DNA of 64,000 nucleotides. It comes from Flavobacterium reichenbachii. Lineage in GTDB: Bacteria; Bacteroidota; Bacteroidia; Flavobacteriales; Flavobacteriaceae. Under the pieces are notes generated by a model. The model searched no databases, was not told where the DNA came from, and was given only the letters and a program-made list of their open reading frames with translations. The position numbers and the translations under genes are program-made. This document shows positions 18,829-27,237 of the stretch, piece by piece; position 1 is the stretch's first letter; every line of letters begins with the position of its first letter. Location of the stretch: positions 62,001-126,000 of the forward strand of contig NZ_MUHF01000006.1 of the NCBI RefSeq assembly GCF_002217435.1. The letters run 5' to 3'.

Positions 18829-18924
18829 GTAAATGCAGCATCTATGTCGTAAATTTGCTGAAGAAACAAATATTTAGCGTTTTTACTGTACAAGCCTAAT
18901 GAACAACATAATAAATACTACAAT

Positions 18925-19665
18925 ATGAAAATTGGACTTTTTATACCTTGTTATGTCGACCAATTTTACCCAAAAGTAGCGATCGCAACTTACGAACTTT
19001 TACAAAAATTAGGTTGCGAAGTGCATTTTCCGATGGGCCAAACCTGCTGCGGACAGCCTATGGCAAACAGCGGTTATGCTCACTTAACAAAAGGATGCGA
19101 TGCCAACTTTGTCTCTAATTTTTCTGGTTTTGATTATATTGTCTGCCCATCTGGAAGTTGTGTTCTTCATGTAAAAGATCATTTGCACGATGAAAAACAA
19201 GAAGATAAAGCTACAGAAATCAGAAATAAAGTTTACGAACTTACCGAATTTATTACCGATATCCTTAAAGTAGATCATATCGACGGAAACTTTCCTTTTA
19301 GAGTAGGAATCCACCAAAGCTGTCACGGTCAGCGAGGTTTAAAACTTTCGCAGATGAGCGAGCTAAATGCTCCGTTTTTCTCAAAACCAGAACAATTACT
19401 TCATAATATAAAAGGATTAGATTTGGTTTCGCTTTCGCGAAAAGACGAATGCTGCGGTTTTGGAGGTACATTTTGTGTAACAGAAGAAGCAGTCTCTGTA
19501 AAAATGGGAAAAGATCGTATTAAAGATCATGAAAATCATCAGGTAGATTATATAACTGGAGGAGATATGTCTTGTTTAATGCATTTAGAAGGAATTTTAA
19601 AGAGACAAAACAGTCGTGTAAAAACCATTCATATTGCCGAAATATTAAATTCGGCTCAGAATTAA
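18925..19665 (+). CDS. lutA: L-lactate utilisation protein LutA (Fe-S oxidoreductase subunit)
   Basis: The 246-residue protein has two CCG-type cysteine motifs, QTCCGQPMANSG and DECCGFGGTFC, plus SGSCVLH and HQSCHGQRG, as in LutA/LldE. LutABC oxidises L-lactate to pyruvate through an iron-sulfur complex at the membrane. In this position it would consume the L-lactate made from rhamnose. The gap to lutB is 10 nt, and lutB and lutC overlap, so the three are one unit. Confidence 0.92.
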   Translation: MKIGLFIPCYVDQFYPKVAIATYELLQKLGCEVHFPMGQTCCGQPMANSGYAHLTKGCDANFVSNFSGFDYIVCPSGSCVLHVKDHLHDEKQEDKATEIRNKVYELTEFITDILKVDHIDGNFPFRVGIHQSCHGQRGLKLSQMSELNAPFFSKPEQLLHNIKGLDLVSLSRKDECCGFGGTFCVTEEAVSVKMGKDRIKDHENHQVDYITGGDMSCLMHLEGILKRQNSRVKTIHIAEILNSAQN

Positions 19666-19675
19666 AAGATAAAAA

Positions 19676-21076
19676 ATGTCTTCAAAAAAAACATTAGATC
19701 ACAGTCAGGCCGCTTCCGTTTTTAATAAAGATGAAGCACGTGTAAACTGGCACGACGAAACGCTTTGGTTTGTTCGTGAAAAACGTGATCGATCTGCAAA
19801 CCAAATAGCAGACTGGGAATTACTTCGCGAAACAGCTTCGAAGATTAAAAATAATGTGCTTTCTAATATTCACGATTATTTAGTTCAGTTTGAAGAAAAA
19901 GCATTAGAAAACGGAATCGTTGTACATTGGGCGGCCGACGGAAAAGAGCATAACGAAATTGTACATTCTATTTTACAAAAACACAATGTAAAACAGATGG
20001 TAAAATCAAAATCTATGCTTACAGAAGAATGCCATTTAAATGATTATTTAGCAGAAAAAGGCATTGAAGTAATCGATTCAGATTTAGGAGAATATATTGT
20101 GCAATTGCGTAAAGAACCGCCAAGTCATATTGTGCTGCCGGCAATTCACCTTAAAAAAGAAGATGTAAGTGAGACTTTTCACGAGCATTTAGGAACAGAA
20201 AAAGGAAATTTTAATCCGCAGTATTTAACAGAATCTGCGCGTCATAGTTTAAGAAATACATTCTTAACCAGAAAAGCAGCTTTGACCGGAGTAAACTTTG
20301 CGATTGCAGAAACAGGCGAATTTGTGGTTTGCACCAACGAAGGAAATGCAGATATGGGAGCGCATCTCGCAGATGTTCATATTGCTTCTATGGGATTCGA
20401 AAAACTAATTCCGCAGCGAAAACATTTAGGCGTTTTCCTTAGATTATTAGCCAGAAGTGCAACCGGACAGCCCATAACTACTTTTTCAAGTCATTTTAAA
20501 AAGCCCAGAGACGGAAAAGAAATTCATATTGTAATTGTTGATAACGGAAGAAGCACGCAGTTAGGAAGAGAAGATTTTAGAAATTCTTTAAAATGTATTC
20601 GTTGTGGTGCGTGTATGAATACCTGCCCGGTTTACAGACGAAGCGGCGGACACAGTTATCATAATGCAGTTGCAGGACCAATTGGTTCTATTTTGGCACC
20701 AAATTTAGACATGAGCAAAAATGCCGACCTGCCGTTTGCAAGCACACTTTGCGGTTCTTGCACCAACGTTTGTCCGGTAAAAATTGATATTCATGACCAA
20801 TTGTACAAATGGCGTCAGGTTTTGGTAAAAGAAGGGCATACGCCTGCGTCTAAAACCATTGCAATGAAAACAATGGCAGCAGTTTTAGCCAACCCGACTG
20901 TCTTTAATATTGCTGGTAAATCGGGACGTTTTGTAATGAAAAATATTCCAGCAATGGTAAATAACAAAATGAACAAATGGTACGATCAGCGCGAAATGCC
21001 TGAAGTTCCCGAAGAGTCATTTAGAGAATGGTACAAGAAAAATTCTAGAGAATCTAAAGCAAAGGACAATGAGTAG
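19676..21076 (+). CDS. lutB: L-lactate utilisation protein LutB (ferredoxin-like subunit)
   Basis: An LUD-type N-terminal domain (about 70-300) is followed by two 4Fe-4S motifs, CIRCGACMNTCP at about 306-317 and CGSCTNVCP at about 358-366, exactly the LutB/LldF layout. It is the electron-transfer subunit of the lactate oxidation complex. It lies 10 nt after lutA, and its 3' end overlaps the lutC start by 8 nt, so translation is probably coupled. Confidence 0.93.
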   Translation: MSSKKTLDHSQAASVFNKDEARVNWHDETLWFVREKRDRSANQIADWELLRETASKIKNNVLSNIHDYLVQFEEKALENGIVVHWAADGKEHNEIVHSILQKHNVKQMVKSKSMLTEECHLNDYLAEKGIEVIDSDLGEYIVQLRKEPPSHIVLPAIHLKKEDVSETFHEHLGTEKGNFNPQYLTESARHSLRNTFLTRKAALTGVNFAIAETGEFVVCTNEGNADMGAHLADVHIASMGFEKLIPQRKHLGVFLRLLARSATGQPITTFSSHFKKPRDGKEIHIVIVDNGRSTQLGREDFRNSLKCIRCGACMNTCPVYRRSGGHSYHNAVAGPIGSILAPNLDMSKNADLPFASTLCGSCTNVCPVKIDIHDQLYKWRQVLVKEGHTPASKTIAMKTMAAVLANPTVFNIAGKSGRFVMKNIPAMVNNKMNKWYDQREMPEVPEESFREWYKKNSRESKAKDNE

Positions 21077-21656
21077 TAAGGCTGCAATTTTAAATAAAAT
21101 AAAACAAAACCAACCCGGCTTTGCTTCAGATCTTCCAGACTTAGGCGTATTAGGTTCTGAGCAGTTTGATGTTTTGGAAACGTATAAAACAGTTCTGAAA
21201 AATATTGGAGGAGATTTTGTAGAAGTGTCTAATTATGATGAGATTATCACTTACATAAAGAATAATTACGAGCTTCAAAAACGTATTATTACGACTGTTC
21301 CCGAACTTTCTGAAATTGCTCGTTTAGATTGGAAAAATGATGATCCGCATTCGCTTCAGGATGTAGAACTTACGATTATAAAAGCGCATTTTGGAGTAGC
21401 AGAAAACAGCGGTCTTTGGGTAACAGATGATATTTTAGGACAACGTGCAGCTCCATTTATAGCGCAGTATCTGGCTATTATTGTACAGAAAAATAATATT
21501 ATCAGAACGATGCACCAAGCTTATGAAAGGATTGGGAATCAGGAATATGGTTTCGGGACTTTTATTGCCGGACCTTCAAAAACGGCAGATATTGAGCAGT
21601 CTCTAGTGCTCGGTGCGCATGGAGCAAGAGGATTGATTGTTTTTTTACTGGATTAA
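21069..21656 (+). CDS. lutC: L-lactate utilisation protein LutC
   Basis: A 195-residue LUD-domain protein with VELTIIKAHFGVAENSGLWV and the C-terminal AGPSKTADIEQSLVLGAHGARG typical of LutC/LldG. It is the third component of the L-lactate oxidation complex. It overlaps lutB by 8 nt and is followed at once by a terminator, closing the rhaI-rhaB-lutABC transcription unit. Confidence 0.93.
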   Translation: MSSKAAILNKIKQNQPGFASDLPDLGVLGSEQFDVLETYKTVLKNIGGDFVEVSNYDEIITYIKNNYELQKRIITTVPELSEIARLDWKNDDPHSLQDVELTIIKAHFGVAENSGLWVTDDILGQRAAPFIAQYLAIIVQKNNIIRTMHQAYERIGNQEYGFGTFIAGPSKTADIEQSLVLGAHGARGLIVFLLD

Positions 21657-21681
21657 ATTCTAGTTTATTGATATTATAAAG

Positions 21682-21712
21682 AAAGAGAATTATTGTGATT
21701 CTCTTTTTTTGT
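21682..21712 (+). terminator. Rho-independent terminator after lutC
   Basis: AAAGAGAAT (21682-21690) pairs with ATTCTCTTT (21698-21706) around a 7-nt loop, and the right arm runs into a T-tract. Confidence 0.85.
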
Positions 21713-21782
21713 TTTTATAAATCAATCTTAATATTAAAAGCTTTTTCTTTACTATTTTAGTTGTTACAAATACATTAAAATT

Positions 21783-22862
21783 ATGCGCGATCCAATTTGC
21801 ACTATTCATGGATTGAACCTTTTAAATCCTCTTTTCTACACTAAAGAATTTTTAGAAAATGATTATGTTACAGCAAATGATCTTGCAAAACATTTGCATT
21901 TTTATGATCATGAAATCAGCAGAATTGAATATTTATTTTTTTATGGTCTAAAATCGAAGATCAAAACCATAACCCAGCAAATAATTTTAGAGAAAGAAAG
22001 ACACTCAAATCTTTCTCATGTGAAAACGATTTACAGCTTTTCTGAAAACTTAGAATTGATTGAAATAATAGAAGAACAAGCTGGAGAAATTGAGAAGATA
22101 ACTTTACTGGATAGTTTAAAAAAGCCAAAATCAATTCAAATTTCAAAGACTATAAAAGATGCTTTATCAAGTCTGACCGAGATTTTTTTTGATGAAGATT
22201 TGCAATATGAAAAAATAATTGGGCAGGAAATTTATAGTAGCCGGAAGTCTGAATGGATACGAAGCGAACAAAAAACATCCAAATATATTGTAAACTCAGA
22301 CAAAAAGATTCAGAAAATTCTAATTAGAAATAATAAATACGAACAATCAAAAACTGTTATAACTTATAAGGATAAATTTCAATTTATAGATGCTAAAACA
22401 TTTTCTCAAAAAAATAAGGACGAGCTTATCTATGAAGCAGAATTTATATATGATCCAGAAAATAAGCTCACTAAGATTTCATATAAACATAACAAACCTG
22501 CCAAACATTTTTCAAAAAATTGGATCGAAGAAGTTTGTTTTTCTTATGATACTAATGGACTTTTGATACAATTAGAAGATAAATTTCAAACCAAAACATG
22601 GACTTACGACTCCAATAAAAATGTATTGAGTTCAAAAGTATATGATAAAAGCGGACTTATAAAATTGGAAAAAAATAACACTTATGTTTACGACAAAAAA
22701 GGCAATTGGACTCGTAAAGTAACTGAAGAATTTAGGTTTGAAAACCAAAAGAAAATCAGAATAGTAAAAACCAAATCCCGCAGGCAGTTTGTTTATTTTG
22801 GAGAGCATGATAATTCATCATTGCGATACAAAATGCTCTCTGTTTTTAGACTAATAAAATAA
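21783..22862 (+). CDS. Hypothetical protein with YD/RHS-like repeats
   Basis: This 359-residue protein has no signal peptide. From about residue 220 onward it contains loosely repeated beta-hairpin units of the form FIYDPENKLTKI, SYDTNGLLIQL, TYDSNKNVLSS and VYDKKGNWTRK, which recall YD/RHS repeats. The N-terminal half is helical and charged. I do not recognise a family. It may be paired with the small membrane protein that follows after 9 nt. Confidence 0.6.
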   Translation: MRDPICTIHGLNLLNPLFYTKEFLENDYVTANDLAKHLHFYDHEISRIEYLFFYGLKSKIKTITQQIILEKERHSNLSHVKTIYSFSENLELIEIIEEQAGEIEKITLLDSLKKPKSIQISKTIKDALSSLTEIFFDEDLQYEKIIGQEIYSSRKSEWIRSEQKTSKYIVNSDKKIQKILIRNNKYEQSKTVITYKDKFQFIDAKTFSQKNKDELIYEAEFIYDPENKLTKISYKHNKPAKHFSKNWIEEVCFSYDTNGLLIQLEDKFQTKTWTYDSNKNVLSSKVYDKSGLIKLEKNNTYVYDKKGNWTRKVTEEFRFENQKKIRIVKTKSRRQFVYFGEHDNSSLRYKMLSVFRLIK

Positions 22863-22871
22863 ATTTACACG

Positions 22872-23192
22872 ATGAAAATAAAATATAAAATTTACTTTTT
22901 TCTGTCTTTAGCATATTTATTTTTATCGATATGGTATTTGTGTTTCTTAATAGATTTTGACTGTGACGGTCTTGGCTGTTTGAGTATTTTTTTTGTTACT
23001 GGTCCCGTAATTATCGGATTTATTGTTAGTTTTATGATTCTATTATTTAAAACCTTTAAATACTCTAATGAAAACGATATTGAAGAAAGCTTAGTAAATA
23101 AAAAAATGAGTTCTCTTATGCTGCGATTGGGAATTCCATTTTGGTTGTTTACCGCAATTGTTGTTTTTATTGTATTCGATCGTTATTACTGA
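22872..23192 (+). CDS. Small membrane protein, unknown
   Basis: The 106 residues contain three hydrophobic segments (about 8-27, 37-60 and 88-103). The first loop carries acidic and Cys residues (DFDCDGLGC). No family is recognised. It sits 9 nt after the YD-repeat-like gene and may be cotranscribed with it. Confidence 0.55.
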   Translation: MKIKYKIYFFLSLAYLFLSIWYLCFLIDFDCDGLGCLSIFFVTGPVIIGFIVSFMILLFKTFKYSNENDIEESLVNKKMSSLMLRLGIPFWLFTAIVVFIVFDRYY

Positions 23193-23212
23193 AACCTGAA
23201 AACCTGAAAAAA
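23189..23212. repeat. Short CTGAAACC tandem micro-repeat
   Basis: Three consecutive CTGAAA-type units (CTGAAACCTGAAAACCTGAAA) lie immediately before the GH2 gene. The complementary word recurs at 45667-45690. Confidence 0.4.
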
Positions 23213-23231
23213 ACTAAAAAAAAGAAATATA

Positions 23232-25649
23232 GTGTTTACAAAAAAAATCATATTACCCGTTTTACTCTTTTCGTATTTGTCTGCAAGCAGTCAGATATCA
23301 TTTGGAGATTCTCAAAAAATCAATGACAGCTGGAAGTTCAATCATAAGGAAACTCCAGATGCAAAAAACACCACTTTTGACGACAGCAAATGGCAGCAGG
23401 TAAATGTGCCTCACGACTGGAGCGTAAAAGGACAGTTAAGTCCAACTTTGGCGAGTTCTACAGGTTATCTGCCCGGTGGAATTGCCTGGTACAGAAAATC
23501 AATCGATATTCCGCAAAGTAAATCAGGAGAGAAAGTTTATTTGTATTTTGAAGGAGTTTACAACAGAAGCGAGGTTTTTCTTAACGGACATTCTTTAGGA
23601 AAACGTCCGAACGGATATATTTCTTTTGCTTATGATGCTACACCATTCGTAAAATACGGCGGAGAAAATGTGATTTCTGTTCGTGTAGATCACAGCCAGA
23701 GTGCAGATTCAAGATGGTACAGCGGTTCTGGCATTTATAGAAATGTGTGGGTTGTGTATGCAAATCCCGTTCATATTGCGCAATGGGGAGTGTATGCCTA
23801 TCCAGAAGTAACCAAAGGAAACGGAATTTTGAACGTCGAGGTTGATGTGGAAAATGGTTCTTCTTCAAAATCATCTTTGACTGTAGTAAACGAACTGTTT
23901 TCAAAAGATGGAAAATTGGCAGCAAAAGCTTCTTCTAAAATAGAAGTAGCAGCAAACCAAAACGGTAAAATTTTGGCTAAAATAAATGTAAAAAAACCTC
24001 AATTGTGGGATTTGGACAATCCGAATTTATATCAGCTTAAAACAACTGTTTTAAAAGACGGTAAAGAGATTGACAAAACAATTACACAAACCGGTTTCAG
24101 AAACTTCACATTCGATCCCAACAACGGTTTTGCGCTTAACGGAAAATGGATGAAAATGAAAGGAGTCTGCCTGCACCATGATGCAGGAGTTTTAGGTTCT
24201 GCCGTTCCCAGAGAAGTTTGGAAAACAAGATTAAAGACTCTTAAAGAAATCGGCGTAAATGCCATTCGTACGAGTCATAATCCGCAGGCTCCCGATTTCT
24301 ATGAACTTTGTGATGAGTTAGGTTTATTGGTTTTGAATGAAGCTTATGACGAATGGGAATTTCCAAAACGCAAATGGCTGGAAGGCTGGAATTATGGAAC
24401 TCCGGGTTTTCAGGGGACGTTTGATATTTTTGCAGAATACGGAGAAAAAGATCTTGAAGATTTTGTACGCCGTGACAGAAATCATCTTTCAGTCTTTGCA
24501 TGGAGTATTGGTAATGAAGTAGATTATCCAAATGATCCCTATTCGCATCCGGTTTTAGATCAAGGAAAAAACGGATTTGGGCAGGCCGCTTACGGTGGAT
24601 TTAAAAAAGATGCACCAGATGCAATGCGTTTGGGAGTGATTTCAAAACGTTTGGTAGCCGCGGTTAAAAAATACGATAAATCCCGTCCTACCACTGCAGG
24701 CTTAGCTGGTGTGGCGATGTCTAACGAAACAGAATATCCTGGTTCTCTGGATATAACAGGTTACAATTATACAGAAAGTAAATACCAGACAGATCATCAA
24801 AAATATCCAAATCGTGTAATTTACGGAAGTGAAAATGTTCACGACATGGAACCTTGGCTGGCTGTAAAAAACAACAAGCATATTTTTGGACAGTTTTTAT
24901 GGACAGGAATTGATTATTTAGGCGAATCGGGAAGATGGCCTTCAAGAGGATTTTACTCTGGCTTAGTTGATTTTGCAGGAGTGATCAAACCGCGGGGATA
25001 TTTCCGTCAAGCTTTATGGTCGGATAAACCAATGGCGTATTTAGGAACGTATCCATTAAAAAATGATAAAGATATTTCTAAAGACGCGTGGGCAATTTGG
25101 AATTACGAAGCTGAACAAAAAATTCGTGTTGTTTGTTATACCAATGCGACAAAAGCACGTTTGGAATTGAACGGTAAAGTGGTTGGCGAAACCAAACAAT
25201 ATGACGAAAAAACCGGAATAATATATTGGGATATTCCTTTTGCTTCAGGAAAATTAGAAGCAGTTGGTTTGGATGCTAACGATAAAGAGGTCAGCCGTTA
25301 TGCAATTAATTCAACACAACAGCCAGTTGAACTAACAATTGCCGAAAAAGATATTACGATCAGTAAAGATAAAGGCGTTGCCAAAATTATGGTTCAGGTA
25401 AAAGATCAAAATGGCTTTCCGGTTATGCTTTCAGACAATGAAGTGACTTGTACGATTACTGGTCCCGGAACTTTATTGGGACTCGAAGCAGGAAATAACA
25501 GCGATATGACGGATTATACCGACAATATACAGAGAGTTTTCCACGGGCACATTGCAGCTTATATTCAGGCAAATGGTGCAGAACCCATAAAAGTAAAATT
25601 CACAAGTCAGTGGTTAAAACCGGTTGAGGTAACGATTAATCCGAAATAA
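23232..25649 (+). CDS. Secreted GH2 family beta-galactosidase-like glycosidase
   Basis: No in-frame ATG precedes the signal peptide, so GTG at 23232 is the likely start (MFTKKIILPVLLFSYLSASSQ). The order is a GH2 sugar-binding sandwich (about 25-185), an immunoglobulin-like domain (about 185-290), the TIM barrel (about 290-590) with SIGNEVDYP (acid/base Glu) and VIYGSENVHDMEP (nucleophile Glu), a DUF4982-like domain, and a C-terminal GH2_C5-type sandwich (about 695-800). Beta-galactosidase activity on galactan or rhamnogalacturonan side chains is inferred. A terminator follows. Confidence 0.85.
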   Translation: MFTKKIILPVLLFSYLSASSQISFGDSQKINDSWKFNHKETPDAKNTTFDDSKWQQVNVPHDWSVKGQLSPTLASSTGYLPGGIAWYRKSIDIPQSKSGEKVYLYFEGVYNRSEVFLNGHSLGKRPNGYISFAYDATPFVKYGGENVISVRVDHSQSADSRWYSGSGIYRNVWVVYANPVHIAQWGVYAYPEVTKGNGILNVEVDVENGSSSKSSLTVVNELFSKDGKLAAKASSKIEVAANQNGKILAKINVKKPQLWDLDNPNLYQLKTTVLKDGKEIDKTITQTGFRNFTFDPNNGFALNGKWMKMKGVCLHHDAGVLGSAVPREVWKTRLKTLKEIGVNAIRTSHNPQAPDFYELCDELGLLVLNEAYDEWEFPKRKWLEGWNYGTPGFQGTFDIFAEYGEKDLEDFVRRDRNHLSVFAWSIGNEVDYPNDPYSHPVLDQGKNGFGQAAYGGFKKDAPDAMRLGVISKRLVAAVKKYDKSRPTTAGLAGVAMSNETEYPGSLDITGYNYTESKYQTDHQKYPNRVIYGSENVHDMEPWLAVKNNKHIFGQFLWTGIDYLGESGRWPSRGFYSGLVDFAGVIKPRGYFRQALWSDKPMAYLGTYPLKNDKDISKDAWAIWNYEAEQKIRVVCYTNATKARLELNGKVVGETKQYDEKTGIIYWDIPFASGKLEAVGLDANDKEVSRYAINSTQQPVELTIAEKDITISKDKGVAKIMVQVKDQNGFPVMLSDNEVTCTITGPGTLLGLEAGNNSDMTDYTDNIQRVFHGHIAAYIQANGAEPIKVKFTSQWLKPVEVTINPK

Positions 25650-25710
25650 TTATGTCTCATCGGGATCTCATCGATTGAGAGGATACCTGGATAAAATTCA
25701 AATAAAAAAA

Positions 25711-25760
25711 ATCCCATTGCAACAACTAATTAGTAAAAAAGCAATGGGATATTTTTTTTT
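25711..25760 (+). terminator. Rho-independent terminator after the GH2 gene
   Basis: ATCCCATTGC (25711-25720) and GCAATGGGAT (25741-25750) pair perfectly, with a 20-nt loop and a following T-run. Upstream A-runs extend the stem. Confidence 0.8.
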
Positions 25761-25801
25761 ATTATATTTAAAGTGTAAAAACTACACATAACCACAAAGC
25801 A

Positions 25802-27172
25802 ATGAAAAACAAAAACTTACTAACGATGGCAATTGGAGCATTTTTTCTATTCGCCACATCTGCCGCACAAACCAAAGCATTTCAAAAAGAAGAATTTAAA
25901 CAATGGGCACAAACCCCGCCAATGGGCTGGAACAGCTGGGATTGTTACGGACCTACAGTAGAAGAGCACGAAGTAAAAGCCAATGCCGATTATATGGCAA
26001 AAGAACTAAAGAAATTTGGCTGGGAATACGTAGTTGTCGACATTAGATGGTTTGTCGAAAATGATAAAGCCGGAGGTTATAACCAGAAAGATCCAAGGTA
26101 TGTAATCGATCAGTACGGAAGATATCTTCCCGCAGTCAATCGGTTTCCTTCGGCAAAAGATGGAAATGGGTTTAAACCGCTGGCAGATTATATCCATAAA
26201 AAAGGTTTAAAATTCGGAATCCACATTATGCGCGGCATTCCTAAAAAAGCAATCGAAGATAAACTTCCAATAAAAGGAGCAAACGGCGTTACAGCAGATC
26301 AGATTTATACAACCGCTTTGCAATGCGAATGGCTGAAAGATAATTTTACTATCCTTGCAGACAAACCAGGAGCACAGGAATATTACGATTCTATATTTGA
26401 ATTGTATGCGCAATGGGGTGTCGATTTTATTAAAATTGACGATTTGTCAAGACCTTATCATGAAGCTGAAATCAACTTAATCAGAAACGCTATCGATAAA
26501 TGCGGACGCAGAATCGTGTTGAGTACTTCGCCGGGAGAAACTCCAATTAGTGCCGCGCCACACGTAACGACACATGCCAATATGTGGAGAATGGTAGACG
26601 ATGTTTGGGATACATGGCCTCATATTACACATTTAATGGATGTTGCGCAAAAATGGTATCCGTATATCGCACCGGGAACCTGGCCGGATTGTGATATGAT
26701 TCCGCTTGGGCGTATTTCGGTAAGAGGAGAACGCGGTGAAGACCGAATGACGCGTTTGACAAAAGACGAACAATATACTTTAATAACATTCTTTAATATT
26801 TTTAAATCGCCGTTGTTTTTTGGAGGAGATCTGCCCAGCAACGATGTCTTTACTTTATCATTATTGACTAATAAAGAGGTTGTAAAAATGCACAGCGAAA
26901 GTACAGATGTAAAACAGCTTTTCCAGAAAGACGGGAAAATTGCCGTGACTTCAAAGAATCCAAAAGACGGAAGTGTTTATCTGGCTTTATTTAATATTTC
27001 AGATCAGGAATCGCAAAATGTTTCTGTAAATCTTTCGGATCTTGGATTTTCTGGTTCAGTTGAAGTTTTGAATATCTGGACAGGCGAAAAATCAAAACAA
27101 TCTTCAAAAGAAATTACAGCAGTTCTAAAAGCGCACGCTTCAGTTTTGTATAAATTAAAAGGCAAAAAATAA
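25802..27172 (+). CDS. Secreted GH27 alpha-galactosidase-type glycosidase
   Basis: A signal peptide (about 1-22) precedes a GH27 barrel. TPPMGWNSWDCYGP begins the domain, VDFIKIDDLSRPYH carries the likely nucleophile Asp (about 217), and WRMVDDVWDTW the acid/base Asp (about 264). A C-terminal all-beta domain follows from about 370. GH27 enzymes release terminal alpha-galactose or related sugars with retention. Neighbouring GH2 and GH43 genes suggest it trims side chains of a plant polysaccharide. It lies 65 nt before the tandem GH43 gene. Confidence 0.88.
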   Translation: MKNKNLLTMAIGAFFLFATSAAQTKAFQKEEFKQWAQTPPMGWNSWDCYGPTVEEHEVKANADYMAKELKKFGWEYVVVDIRWFVENDKAGGYNQKDPRYVIDQYGRYLPAVNRFPSAKDGNGFKPLADYIHKKGLKFGIHIMRGIPKKAIEDKLPIKGANGVTADQIYTTALQCEWLKDNFTILADKPGAQEYYDSIFELYAQWGVDFIKIDDLSRPYHEAEINLIRNAIDKCGRRIVLSTSPGETPISAAPHVTTHANMWRMVDDVWDTWPHITHLMDVAQKWYPYIAPGTWPDCDMIPLGRISVRGERGEDRMTRLTKDEQYTLITFFNIFKSPLFFGGDLPSNDVFTLSLLTNKEVVKMHSESTDVKQLFQKDGKIAVTSKNPKDGSVYLALFNISDQESQNVSVNLSDLGFSGSVEVLNIWTGEKSKQSSKEITAVLKAHASVLYKLKGKK

Positions 27173-27237
27173 TGAAGTTTTAGGTGAAATAAAGAAACGG
27201 CACTATTTTTTTAGAACAGAAATAACAGAAATAAACA

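Noticed and set aside
24241..24531. 96-codon antisense ORF in the GH2 gene
   Set aside because: It lies wholly opposite the GH2 barrel, whose catalytic motifs are intact.
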